Below are positions 34,533-42,827 of a stretch of DNA of 64,000 bases, one piece after another. Numbering within the stretch: the first letter of the stretch is position 1; the number at the start of each line of letters is the position of its first letter. The stretch is from NCBI GenBank assembly GCA_025041195.1, contig JAKCFM010000001.1, positions 1,736,001-1,800,000 of the forward strand. Direction: 5' to 3'. Source of the stretch: Halobacteriales archaeon YIM A00013. GTDB lineage: Archaea; Halobacteriota; Halobacteria; Halobacteriales; Haloarculaceae. Made by a program: the position numbers and the translations under genes. Below the pieces are notes generated by a model. It saw nothing but the letters and a program-made list of their open reading frames with translations. It had not been told where the DNA came from and made no database searches.

Positions 34533-35834
34533 ATGGATCGTAGGCAATTCCTCCAACGAACTGGCGTAGCGGCTGTCGGAGTAGCGTCGATCAACGTATT
34601 CAACGGGCGGGTAGCTGGGGCGGTGCAAACGCCCCCGCTGGTTTCGACCTACGATCACTACGATTACCAGCAACCACCGGGGCCGGACCAGGGGTATTAT
34701 CTCACGCTAAAAGATGGATACACAGAAACAGGGTACGACACGATTGGAAATATCCCCAGTCTTGATACGAACTGTCAGGAGGTGGTTGTTTACATCCACG
34801 GATTGGGTGTCGACGATCAACAGGTCGGTGACAGCGCGAGCACAGCACATACCGAGCTTGTGGATGCGGGCTACTCCGGCGGATTTGTGGGGTATTCGTG
34901 GGATTCCGCCACGTGGTCGGTATACCGATCTAACGAGGTTGCAGATCGGAACGGGACGAAGCTCGCGCAGTTTTTGGTCGATCTCAAGCTTGCCTGCCCC
35001 GAACAGTCCGTTCATCTCGTAAGTCACGGTCTCGGCGCTCGGGTCGTTATGAGTTCACTCGCGGTGCTCGATACGCACTCCAACTGGACTACTGAGATGG
35101 AGATCGGATCGGTTCAGTTACTCGGCGCTGCGGTGGACAACACGGAGCCAGCTGTCGCACCGATCGACAGCATCATCGCAGCCCAAACTGGAACGACGAA
35201 AAACTACCACAGTGAACAGGATAGTGCGCTCTCGGATATGGTGTACTACATCGACTCCGTCGACACTGCACTCGGTGAAACTGGCGTTCCAAGCAGTCAG
35301 AGTGCTCCCGAAAACTACACCGATATCGATGTTACAGCAGGGGTTGGTTCCGATCATTCGGCCTACCTGTCCACCGCAAGTGATGCGATCACGAGTGAAT
35401 TCGGTGACGACCCGGTCGAATACAGCTGGCCATTGTACGACCGGGGTGACGAGGGCGAAGCCGTCTACACAATCCAATATTTACTGGGCCACCACGGCCA
35501 CGAGTTGAATGCCCACGATGGAATCTATGGGTCCGAAACGCAAACCACCATAGAAACGTTCCAGAACGACCGCGGGCTCCTGGTCGACGGAATTGTTGGC
35601 CCGAACACGTGGCGTGAGCTGATCGTTCCTGTCCTTCCAGATCAGGCGCCGTGGTGGGCGACATTTGCCACACAGCACAATCTCAAACACGGTCATGGAT
35701 TCGATATCGCCGTTGATGGCGACTACGGACCCGAAACCAGAAGTGCAATTGAGGACTTTCAGCGTGATGCTGGGCTTACCGTTGATGGTCTCGTCGGGAC
35801 AAACACCTGGCAAGCACTCGTCGACCGGCTCTGA
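34533..35834 (+). CDS. Tat-exported alpha/beta-hydrolase-fold protein with two peptidoglycan-binding-like domains
   Basis: 433 residues. Tat signal MDRRQFLQRTGVAAVG. Res 80-295 are an alpha/beta-hydrolase fold (VVVYIHGLGVDD oxyanion strand; DUF900-like). The nucleophile elbow reads LVSHGLGARV, so Gly166 replaces the usual Ser; the catalytic-type His is at GSDHSAYL (His275). Res 300-365 and 373-433 are two PG_binding_1-like domains (DGIYGSETQTTIETFQNDRG, then VDGIVGPNTW; DGDYGPETRSAIEDFQRDAG, then VDGLVGTNTW). Archaea lack murein, so the target may be bacterial walls or another polymer. Separate promoter region from the haloperoxidase (178-base gap). Confidence 0.8.
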   Translation: MDRRQFLQRTGVAAVGVASINVFNGRVAGAVQTPPLVSTYDHYDYQQPPGPDQGYYLTLKDGYTETGYDTIGNIPSLDTNCQEVVVYIHGLGVDDQQVGDSASTAHTELVDAGYSGGFVGYSWDSATWSVYRSNEVADRNGTKLAQFLVDLKLACPEQSVHLVSHGLGARVVMSSLAVLDTHSNWTTEMEIGSVQLLGAAVDNTEPAVAPIDSIIAAQTGTTKNYHSEQDSALSDMVYYIDSVDTALGETGVPSSQSAPENYTDIDVTAGVGSDHSAYLSTASDAITSEFGDDPVEYSWPLYDRGDEGEAVYTIQYLLGHHGHELNAHDGIYGSETQTTIETFQNDRGLLVDGIVGPNTWRELIVPVLPDQAPWWATFATQHNLKHGHGFDIAVDGDYGPETRSAIEDFQRDAGLTVDGLVGTNTWQALVDRL

Positions 35835-35838
35835 AAAT

Positions 35839-36477
35839 TCACCGGGAGTCGAACCACTCTGCGAATTTTGCCAGCGCCCGACCACGGTGTGAGATCGCGT
35901 TTTTCTCCGCCGTTTCCAGTTCTGCGAGCGTTTTGCCGTCGTGCTCAAAGATTGGATCGTAGCCAAAGCCGCCATCTCCGCGCGGTTCGACGATGCGACC
36001 GGGCATCACACCGGTGAACAGTTTCACTGGCAGCCCCGCAGCATCGACCGTCTCGTCCGTCGCTGCAGTTGCCCGGTCTGCAACTGCAAGATCGTCACCG
36101 CGCCGTCCCTGATCAATCGGCTCCGGTGTGGCGTCAAACGACTCCCCGTCACAGTACGCGATCACACACCGGAACGAAGCCCGCGTCGCGTCGGCCCGGC
36201 GGGCGATCTCGCTGACACGCTCGACACCCAGCGTCGATTCGACAAAGGAGGAGTACGGACCTGGAAAGCCATCCAGCCCCTCGATAAACAGCCCGGCGTC
36301 GTCGACGATCACCGGCGCATCGATCGCACGATACGCCGTTCGTGCGCCGTGGGCCCCAATCGGTTCGAGCGTCGATGACTGGAGCTCGGGATAGTCGAAA
36401 TCAACCGCCGTAACGGCATCCAGATAGTCCTCTGCCTCCCGGACCTTCCCAGGATTCGTCGTCACGTAGTTGAGCAT
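35839..36477 (-). CDS. XTP/dITP pyrophosphatase (RdgB/HAM1 family)
   Basis: 212 residues. Hydrolyses non-canonical purine NTPs such as ITP and XTP. Seen: the start YVTTNPGKVREAEDYL, DDAGLFIEGLDGFPGPYSSF (substrate and metal site), FGYDPIFEHDGKTLAEL and the C-terminal ISHRGRALAKF. About 30 hydrophilic residues (DQGRRGDDLAVADRATAATD and onwards, res 125-155) are inserted before the FTGVMPGRI strand; usual members are about 180-190 residues. The cleansing function seems intact. Confidence 0.92.
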   Translation of the reverse strand: MLNYVTTNPGKVREAEDYLDAVTAVDFDYPELQSSTLEPIGAHGARTAYRAIDAPVIVDDAGLFIEGLDGFPGPYSSFVESTLGVERVSEIARRADATRASFRCVIAYCDGESFDATPEPIDQGRRGDDLAVADRATAATDETVDAAGLPVKLFTGVMPGRIVEPRGDGGFGYDPIFEHDGKTLAELETAEKNAISHRGRALAKFAEWFDSR

Positions 36478-36522
36478 GCCACCGATCGGTGGGCGAAGAG
36501 AAAACGTTCGTCGGTTTCGTGA

Positions 36523-36804
36523 TCAGTCAACGATGACTTCGACCGGTTCGTCGGCCGCGTCGCCATTTTCGCTTTCGGCCGCGTCGTCGCCAGCATTATG
36601 CTGATAGTACAACACACCAGCCACTCCAAGCACGACCCACGATCGCCAGTTGGCCAGGTTCAGCGTGTATCCGATCCCAAACGGCTTCTCGACGAGCATC
36701 CCCTCGTCGGGCTGGAAATACGACGAGAGCATGCGACCAATGCTCGGGCGTTCAAAATTGTACGGAACACCGAACAATTCACCCGACTGTGGCTTATCCA
36801 CCAT
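36523..36804 (-). CDS. DUF5808-like small protein
   Basis: 93 residues. The N-terminus KPQSGELFGVPYNFERPSIGRML is typical of DUF5808 proteins, followed by FQPDEGMLVEKPFGIGYTLNLAN, one hydrophobic helix (WVVLGVAGVLYY) and a very acidic tail. The start at 36804 (MVDKPQSG) is preferred over 36843. Function is unknown; probably membrane-associated. Confidence 0.75.
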   Translation of the reverse strand: MVDKPQSGELFGVPYNFERPSIGRMLSSYFQPDEGMLVEKPFGIGYTLNLANWRSWVVLGVAGVLYYQHNAGDDAAESENGDAADEPVEVIVD

Positions 36805-36878
36805 GCACGCAGATATGGCCGGCTCGGTTAAACCATTTGCCACATGCTGCTGCTCAATTTATTCTCGCACAATGAGCG

Positions 36879-38447
36879 TCACTGATACCGGCCACGGCCT
36901 TCGATCTGCTCAAGCTGTTTAAGCACGGCAGGGGTTCCTGACTCGCGATAAGCGGCTTCGAACGCGTCCCTGAGTTGTTCGTGATCGTCTGCCGTCCCGG
37001 CAAGGCTGCGTTCGAAGACGTGACAGTCCATCGCGTGATCTTCGATAGCGTCGGAGTGATAGGCCAGTCCGAAATCGATGAGCCATGTGCGATCACCGAC
37101 GCGAACGTTTCGCGAGGTGGGATCGCCGTGGACGATGTTTGCGTCGTGAATAGTGGCCAGATGGTGACCGACAGTTCGGACGCGGTCGATCGAGAGCTGA
37201 TCGCGAAGATCAGCACGACCGACGCGTTCGAACACGATTGATGGGGCCGATAGATCGATGTCGAAGATCACGGGCGTCGGCACGCCAAGCGTTCGGACGG
37301 CGTGCGTAAGCCGCGCTTCCGAGCGCGTGCGCTCTTGGCGGAGCCGTTTGTCGAGTTGTGGGTGTCGATACGCCTTAGCGATACGCGTTTTCGTGATACG
37401 GTCTCCATCCACCTCGATCGTCGCCTCAGCACCCGTTTGCGGGCCAGCGTCGGGTGATGATACGGGGTACGAGACGTCGTCGGACCGCCAGCTGACAGGC
37501 ACTTCGTCCGGACGGAATTTTGGACGGACCGCAGAGTCATCGATCGCAACCGTATCACCGCTGGCTGCCATCTTCGCGCCGAGCACGGCGATCATGCCGG
37601 CGTTGTCGCGCAACAATCGGTTCTCCGGGGCGTAGAACGTGGCGCCACGCGCCGTACACATCGTCTCAAGCATCGCCTGCAGGCGCTCGTTCTGTCCGAC
37701 GCCACCACCAAGAACGAGTTCGTCGCTTCCGGTGAGTGCCAGCCCACGCTCTGCAACCTCGGTGAGCATCGCAAAGATCGTCTCCTGGAGCGAATAGCTC
37801 ACATCTTCGACGGCGTTGCCCGCATCCACCGCCGCTTTGGCGGCGCTCATAATGCCAGAAAACGAGAAGTCCATCCCTTTGACAACGTACGGAAGGCGCT
37901 GATACGACCCGTCTTTGGCGGCGCGTTCGACTTTCGGACCGCCGGGATGCGACCAGCCGATGTGCCGGGTGAACTTATCGATCGCGTTGCCCACACCCGT
38001 ATCCATCGTCTCACCGAGCATCCGGTAGCGGCCGTTGTGATAGCCAAGTAGATGTGCGTTCGCACCGCTGGCGTTGAGACAGACCGGCGACGTAAAGCCA
38101 GACTGGTGGCGACCGATCTCAAGATGGGCGAGCATGTGGTTGACGCCAACCAGCGGAACGTCCAGCGCGCCAGAAAGCGTCCGCGCCGCAGTCCCGACGA
38201 TTCGAAGACACGGTCCAAGCCCGGGGCCACGTGCGAACGCAACGACATCAATCGGCGCCTCCGCTTCCCGAACGGCATCGATCACCGAGGGAATTGCCGC
38301 TCGCATGTGCTCAGCGGCCTCACGGGGATGAATGCCGCCGCTGTCGGGCTCATACGCGTCTGTAACGATTGAAATCTCTTCAGTATCGGTGTCGAAAATA
38401 GCAGCACTCGCCGCCCACGCCGTTCCTTCAATACCAAGAACACGCAT
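36879..38447 (-). CDS. Bifunctional tRNA threonylcarbamoyladenosine synthase Kae1 / Bud32 kinase
   Basis: 522 residues, the Kae1-Bud32 fusion of euryarchaea (KEOPS complex, t6A37 of tRNA). Res 1-325: Kae1 with the metal motif NHMLAHLEIG (His104, His108), FARGPGLGPCLRI, GGPKVERAAKDG and LGGGVGQNERL. Res 345-522: Bud32 with RIAKAYRHPQLDKRLRQERT, catalytic HGDPTSRNVRV and the metal-binding DFGLAYHSD. Located 21 bases after rps24e on the same strand. Start MRVLGIEGTAWAASAAIFD. Confidence 0.96.
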   Translation of the reverse strand: MRVLGIEGTAWAASAAIFDTDTEEISIVTDAYEPDSGGIHPREAAEHMRAAIPSVIDAVREAEAPIDVVAFARGPGLGPCLRIVGTAARTLSGALDVPLVGVNHMLAHLEIGRHQSGFTSPVCLNASGANAHLLGYHNGRYRMLGETMDTGVGNAIDKFTRHIGWSHPGGPKVERAAKDGSYQRLPYVVKGMDFSFSGIMSAAKAAVDAGNAVEDVSYSLQETIFAMLTEVAERGLALTGSDELVLGGGVGQNERLQAMLETMCTARGATFYAPENRLLRDNAGMIAVLGAKMAASGDTVAIDDSAVRPKFRPDEVPVSWRSDDVSYPVSSPDAGPQTGAEATIEVDGDRITKTRIAKAYRHPQLDKRLRQERTRSEARLTHAVRTLGVPTPVIFDIDLSAPSIVFERVGRADLRDQLSIDRVRTVGHHLATIHDANIVHGDPTSRNVRVGDRTWLIDFGLAYHSDAIEDHAMDCHVFERSLAGTADDHEQLRDAFEAAYRESGTPAVLKQLEQIEGRGRYQ

Positions 38448-38468
38448 ACTGGGGCGGCGGAGACTCCT

Positions 38469-38783
38469 TCAGGCCTCTTCTGGCTCGGCGTCAGCCTCTG
38501 CGTCGACGCCGATTTTGTTGCGCTCTAGCATGTAGGTCTGCTCGATTTCACGGGCCTGATCGGCGGTTTCGTACACTTTCGCGTAGCCGATCGTCTTTCG
38601 CATCCCGTATTTCGTATCGAGCTTGTGAACGACGACTTCGTCGGCGTCCTTGTTCAACATCGCCGCGAGGCTGTCCCGAACCGACAGCCGTGATGGGGTT
38701 GCCTCCTCGTGAACGATCCGAAATCGCACGTCAGACCGGTGCAACATCGGATTATCGGATTCGTCGATGATTTCGATGTCCAT
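38469..38783 (-). CDS. 30S ribosomal protein S24e
   Basis: 104 residues. Typical pattern MDIEIIDESDNPMLHRSDV, FRIVHEEATPSRLSVRD, VVVHKLDTKYGMRKTIGYAKVYET with an acidic C-terminal tail. The start at 38783 is the conserved MDIEI; the longer frame to 38927 overlaps the redoxin gene. A TATA-like TTTTAG (minus strand, about 38810-38816) precedes it. In many archaea S27ae follows directly; here kae1 follows. Confidence 0.95.
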   Translation of the reverse strand: MDIEIIDESDNPMLHRSDVRFRIVHEEATPSRLSVRDSLAAMLNKDADEVVVHKLDTKYGMRKTIGYAKVYETADQAREIEQTYMLERNKIGVDAEADAEPEEA

Positions 38784-38844
38784 GTTACCGTTACTTGCCC
38801 CTGAAACGGCTAAAAGGATTTCGAACCGCTGAATCACCCTGCGA

Positions 38845-39417
38845 TTATTCCGCACGCCACTTGATCGAGCAGCCACGCGACGGCCGGAACGCCGTGTCGG
38901 GTTCGTTACCAGCCAGTACGTCGTCAATCACCGCCCGAATCTCAAAGCCAGGTTCGCCCGATGGCGTTGCATCAGGACTCATTGCGTCGTCGAGTCGACC
39001 GTGGTAGACGAGCTCGAACTCTCCATCGCGGTTGGCAAAGAAAAATGGATCCGGCGTGCACGTCGCCCCATACGCCTGTGCGATCTCCTGGGTCTCATCA
39101 CGCAGATACGCGTCGTACGCAACCGTCCCATCGGCCACGAGTTCGCCCATTCGTTCGAGCGAATCGTCGGGATACTCCGTGGCGTCGTTTGGATTGATTC
39201 CAACGGTGGCGATCTCGTCGTAGTCGGCTGCGATGGCATTCAGCGCCTCGAATTTCGCCTGAGCGTACGGACAGTGATTACAGGTGAAGACGATGAGCAG
39301 TCCGCGTTTCTCCGCAAAATCCGCAAGACGATACTCCGTGCCGTCCGGCGCGGGGAGTGAAAACGGCGGTGGAGAGTCGCCAGCGACAAGCTCCTGGCTG
39401 GATTCTTCGAGTGCCAT
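38845..39417 (-). CDS. Thioredoxin-fold (AhpC/TSA-type redoxin) protein
   Basis: 190 residues. Redoxin domain with GDSPPPFSLPAPDGTEYRLADF at the start and the redox motif FTCNHCPYAQAKF, a CxxC in the thioredoxin position, then YGATCTPDPFFFANRDGEF with the cis-Pro loop. Likely a cytosolic thiol oxidoreductase or peroxiredoxin-like protein of the common haloarchaeal type. A Cys near the C-terminus (RGCSIKW) may act as a resolving residue; this is inference. Confidence 0.9.
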   Translation of the reverse strand: MALEESSQELVAGDSPPPFSLPAPDGTEYRLADFAEKRGLLIVFTCNHCPYAQAKFEALNAIAADYDEIATVGINPNDATEYPDDSLERMGELVADGTVAYDAYLRDETQEIAQAYGATCTPDPFFFANRDGEFELVYHGRLDDAMSPDATPSGEPGFEIRAVIDDVLAGNEPDTAFRPSRGCSIKWRAE

Positions 39418-39476
39418 ACGTCACTCTCTCTATTCGAGGACCATGTGTGTTTCCCGCCCAGAAATTGCGGTCGGAC

Positions 39477-39659
39477 TCAGTCGCTTGCGACCGCGGGCTG
39501 GCCACGAGTTCTCCGGTCATCTCCAAGCGTGATGCCTCGGCGCCGGCAGTGACCAGCAAACGCCTCGGGCGCGAGCCCCGCGTACGCTGCAGCCTGCTCG
39601 AGCGTCAACGTTTCGCCCTCGTACAACGAAATCGCACCTCGAACCGCGTGGTGAGTCAT
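39477..39659 (-). CDS. Small HTH protein (DUF7317-like)
   Basis: 60 residues. HAVRGAISLYEGETLTLEQA then AAYAGLAPEAF forms a helix-turn-helix of the MerR/UPF0175-like short type, with a basic tail (CRRRGITLGDD). Start at the second Met (39659) gives MTHHAVRG; 39665 is also open. Possibly a DNA-binding partner or an antitoxin-like remnant, but no toxin lies beside it. The family name is from memory. Confidence 0.65.
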   Translation of the reverse strand: MTHHAVRGAISLYEGETLTLEQAAAYAGLAPEAFAGHCRRRGITLGDDRRTRGQPAVASD

Positions 39660-39774
39660 ACACACGTGTGGATCCTAAGACCCTATAAGTATATCGTGAG
39701 ATTAATTCTCATTATATGTCTTTAGCGTTCGTTGTGTAGCAAGGCTTTTTACCGGTCTACTGTGGGGAAGAGAT

Positions 39775-40263
39775 ATGGACGCACGCACCGAACTCCTGGG
39801 GTTGCTCCGGGAGAACGCTCGATATACGATCAGTGATCTCGCCCGGTTGACCGACCTCCCAGAAGCGACGATCGAGGCGACGATCGCAGACCTCGAGGAT
39901 GAGGGCGTGCTACGTGGCTATCAGGCAGTCGTAGACTGGGGACAGTACGACTCCGAACCAGTGCGCGCAAACGTCGAGCTGAACGTGACGCTCGATCATG
40001 AAACGGGCTACGACGACATTGCGACGAGACTCGCCAAGTTCGATGAGATACGGGCATTGCGACTCGTTAGTGGTGACTACGACTTCGAGCTTGAGGTCGA
40101 AGCCGACTCGATGAGCGCGGTCTCCCGGTTCATCAGCGAGCAGGTCGCCCCGGTTCCGGAGGTGACCCAGACGGTGACCCATTACGTGATGGAGAGCTAC
40201 AAGGAAAACGGCGTGGTGTTCGACGACGGCCACGACGACGATCGCCTCTCAGTGACACCATGA
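39775..40263 (+). CDS. Lrp/AsnC family transcriptional regulator
   Basis: 162 residues. N-terminal HTH (ARTELLGLLRENARYTISDL, TDLPEATIEATIADLEDEGV) and C-terminal RAM/AsnC ligand domain (LRLVSGDYDFELEVEADSM). The stop overlaps the start of the aminotransferase by four bases, a common pairing in which the regulator senses an amino acid handled by its neighbour. Probably autoregulated. Confidence 0.94.
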   Translation: MDARTELLGLLRENARYTISDLARLTDLPEATIEATIADLEDEGVLRGYQAVVDWGQYDSEPVRANVELNVTLDHETGYDDIATRLAKFDEIRALRLVSGDYDFELEVEADSMSAVSRFISEQVAPVPEVTQTVTHYVMESYKENGVVFDDGHDDDRLSVTP

Positions 40264-41405
40264 CGAGTGATCGACTCGCAAACCGAGTGCAGGGCGTGCC
40301 GCCCTCTGGGATTCGTCGGTTTTTCGAACTGGCCGAAGAGATGGACGACGTAATCTCACTGGGCGTTGGCGAACCGGATTTCACCGCGCCGTCGCGAGCG
40401 CGAGCGGCTGCAATCGAATCGCTCGAACTGGGACGCACGTCGTACACAGCAAATCGTGGGATGCGTCGACTCAGGGCCGAGATCGCCGACTACGTCCAAA
40501 AATGGGAGCTATCGTACGATCCTGACGACGAGCTGCTGATCACGACCGGCGCAAGCGAGGGGCTCGATCTGGCCTTTCGCGCGCTCGTCGATCCGGGTGA
40601 CGTGGTCGCCGTCGTCCAGCCTTCGTACGTTTCCTACGCTCCGGGCGTTCAGTTTGCCGGTGGTGAGGTGCTCGAAGTGCAGACGCGTCCGGAGGACGAC
40701 TTTGCGCTCACGCCTGCCGTTCTTGCGGCGTCGGGTGCCGATCGCGCCGATCTGCTCGTCTGTTGTTATCCGAACAATCCGACCGGCGCCACTATGACAG
40801 CGACAGAGATCGAGGCGGTGGTGGAGTTCATCAAAGAGCACGACATCTTCGTCCTTTCCGATGAGATCTATGCGGAGTTGACCTACGATGGGAGTCACAC
40901 TTCGTTTGCCTCATTCGATGGGATGGCCGATCGAACGGTCGTGTTGAACGGCTTTTCGAAGGCGTATGCGATGACGGGACTCCGGCTGGGATACGCGATG
41001 GGGCCGGCCGACGTGATCGGTGCGATGAATCGCATCCATCAGTACACCATGCTGTCGGCACCAACCACTCCGCAGTACGCCGCCATTGAGGCGATAACAG
41101 AGTGTGACGATGCCGTCGAACGGATGCGGACGCAGTACAATCGTCGCCGGAACTTCGTGCTCTCTCGGTTCGAAGAGATGGGCATGGACTGTTTCGAGGC
41201 GACCGGCGCGTTCTATGCGTTCCCGAAGGCCCCGATCGAGGACGACACCGCATTTGCGGAAAACCTACTGGAGGCAGAGCGGGTCGCGATGGTACCCGGA
41301 AGCGTCTTCGGCGAGGGAGGAGCCGGCCATCTCCGTGTCTCGTATGCGACCGGGCTGGATGACCTCCGTGTGGCGATGGATCGGCTTGAGTCGTACCTCA
41401 GCTGA
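40260..41405 (+). CDS. Class I/II pyridoxal-phosphate aminotransferase
   Basis: 381 residues. Fold type I aminotransferase: LGVGEPDFTAPSRARAAAI, YTANRGMRRLR, ITTGASEGLDLAFRAL, CCYPNNPTGATM (substrate-binding Asn), the PLP Lys in LNGFSKAYAMTGLRLGYA and the C-terminal Arg in HLRVSYATGLDDLRVAMDRL. Related haloarchaeal enzymes use aspartate or aromatic amino acids; the substrate cannot be fixed by eye. In an operon with the Lrp regulator. Confidence 0.94.
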   Translation: MTSDRLANRVQGVPPSGIRRFFELAEEMDDVISLGVGEPDFTAPSRARAAAIESLELGRTSYTANRGMRRLRAEIADYVQKWELSYDPDDELLITTGASEGLDLAFRALVDPGDVVAVVQPSYVSYAPGVQFAGGEVLEVQTRPEDDFALTPAVLAASGADRADLLVCCYPNNPTGATMTATEIEAVVEFIKEHDIFVLSDEIYAELTYDGSHTSFASFDGMADRTVVLNGFSKAYAMTGLRLGYAMGPADVIGAMNRIHQYTMLSAPTTPQYAAIEAITECDDAVERMRTQYNRRRNFVLSRFEEMGMDCFEATGAFYAFPKAPIEDDTAFAENLLEAERVAMVPGSVFGEGGAGHLRVSYATGLDDLRVAMDRLESYLS

Positions 41406-41521
41406 ATTGACAGTCATCCAACCCATCAGATCAACTCCTCGTATTCTTTTGGTGAATATAAGGTGTATGCAGCCCTTACAGGGTTTAATTGAAGGGGCTG
41501 GTTATCGAACTGCGGGTTGTT

Positions 41522-41647
41522 ATGACACAACACACACTTTCGGACGTTTCTCACACTCCACCAGCCGGCGATTCCGTCGAACGGGTCTGGACGCGAGGGA
41601 CGGAGACGGCCGAAGACGGTGGATCGCAGGAGTCGCGCTCCGAGTGA
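41522..41647 (+). CDS. 41-residue acidic microprotein
   Basis: ATG 41522 opens a 41-residue frame: MTQHTLSDVSHTPPAGDSVE, then RVWTRGTETAEDGG and an acidic Ser-rich end. Composition is that of a haloarchaeal protein, and a TATA-like TTTAAT lies about 35 bases upstream (near 41484). It precedes a small membrane protein gene by 35 bases. No family recognised; coding status is moderately supported. Confidence 0.45.
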   Translation: MTQHTLSDVSHTPPAGDSVERVWTRGTETAEDGGSQESRSE

Positions 41648-41682
41648 GGAAGCTCAAGTACTGTCGGCCCGGAGCATACTCC

Positions 41683-41961
41683 ATGGGCGATCGAACCAAC
41701 GAGTCTCGAGACGTGGAGGTTCCACTCGGGGTGTATAAGATCGTCACGGTGTTTTCAACGCTGTTTGCAGCAGTGGCCGTGGTTGGCGGATTTATGCTGT
41801 TAGATACGGCGACGAATCAGGCGACGGCGTCGCTTGAGACGGTGAACGTTGCGCTTGCCATTCTGGGAATTGCCATCATTCTGGCTGGCGCGGCGTTGTA
41901 CGTCTTTTCCACACGATTCCGAACGGCTGAAATGGGAAACCCTAAAGACGATCCTGACTAA
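41683..41961 (+). CDS. Small two-helix membrane protein (DUF7315-like)
   Basis: 92 residues. Two helices (res 18-42 and 53-77) with a short loop DTATNQATASLETVN and an acidic tail. It is followed after nine bases by another small membrane protein, so they form a two-gene unit. Start ATG 41683 gives MGDRTNESRDVEVPLGVYKI. The DUF number is recalled, not checked. Possibly linked to membrane energetics. Confidence 0.7.
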   Translation: MGDRTNESRDVEVPLGVYKIVTVFSTLFAAVAVVGGFMLLDTATNQATASLETVNVALAILGIAIILAGAALYVFSTRFRTAEMGNPKDDPD

Positions 41962-41970
41962 TCACCGATA

Positions 41971-42234
41971 ATGGCCGACGAATTCATCAAGGGGTTCGGC
42001 ATTCTGACGAGCGGCATGCTCGGCTGGATGGTCATCGCAGGCTGGTACAACACGACTGGCTTTGAGGAGGCCCAACTTTCTCAGCCAGCACCGGATAACC
42101 TGGTGCTGCTCGATCACCTGGCACTGTCGCTTAAAACTGGTCTCGTCACGTTCGCCCTGCTTGGCGCACTCACCTTCTGGGTTCTCATTCCGGCGGGGCG
42201 CGAACTCCGCAAGGCAATGGCCGCCGAGCAGTAA
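41971..42234 (+). CDS. Small two-helix membrane protein (DUF7314-like)
   Basis: 87 residues: KGFGILTSGMLGWMVIAGWY (helix 1), a loop NTTGFEEAQLSQPAPDNLVL, helix 2 TGLVTFALLGALTFWVLIP, then a basic end. Same unit as the preceding gene. Sequence is conserved-looking with no catalytic residues; unknown function. Confidence 0.7.
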   Translation: MADEFIKGFGILTSGMLGWMVIAGWYNTTGFEEAQLSQPAPDNLVLLDHLALSLKTGLVTFALLGALTFWVLIPAGRELRKAMAAEQ

Positions 42235-42365
42235 TTTCTGTACTTGACGCGCTTGCTTTTTGTTTGATTCTCTGAAGCGTGCGCAAAATCACCAGCAGTG
42301 TGTCGTTCCATTTTGGAGCGGATCGCTCTTGACGCTGAGTACACAGAAGCTGAAAGTCCAGTCGT

Positions 42366-42803
42366 TCAGACGATCTGCGACCAGAACGGTTCGATGACGA
42401 AAAAGACGCTGAGAAAGCCCGCATAGAGGACAACCAGCAGCGAGGCGACCATCGCGCCTTTTGGTCGTTCGATCGGGAATCCCTGTCTGGCTTCGACTTT
42501 CCGTGCCTCAAACTCGAAGAAGTCCGTGAGCACCATCCCCAGGACGAGCGTTGAGATGACGATCCCGGCGTGGTAATGGTGGGTCGTGTAGTAGAACGCA
42601 CCGAGCACGAGCAGCATGTTCGACCCTTCGAGCAGCGGATGTCGTTTCATTGCCTCTACACCGTCTTCGGCCTGAGCGACCGTCGATCGATGCGCCAGCG
42701 CACGGGCGACGAGGTTCACCAGGGCGAGCGCAAAAAGGACGTGCTCGATCTGGTCACTCAGGACCGCATCGATCGGACCGAACATCGAAGCCGCAAGTAC
42801 CAT
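42366..42803 (-). CDS. Membrane protein (DUF7313-like)
   Basis: 145 residues with four helices (res 20-37, 58-73, 78-95 and 118-138). His pairs occur in AFYYTTHHYHAGIV between helices 2 and 3, a candidate metal or haem site. It is convergent to the two small membrane genes at 41683-42234, which may belong to the same process. Function unknown. Confidence 0.68.
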   Translation of the reverse strand: MVLAASMFGPIDAVLSDQIEHVLFALALVNLVARALAHRSTVAQAEDGVEAMKRHPLLEGSNMLLVLGAFYYTTHHYHAGIVISTLVLGMVLTDFFEFEARKVEARQGFPIERPKGAMVASLLVVLYAGFLSVFFVIEPFWSQIV

Positions 42804-42827
42804 ACGTACAACGCGGTGGTGGACCCA

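Noticed and set aside
36523-36843. Longer start (36843) for the DUF5808-like protein
   Set aside because: The 13 extra residues are not like the conserved entry KPQSGELFGVPYNFERP, which begins right after Met 36804.
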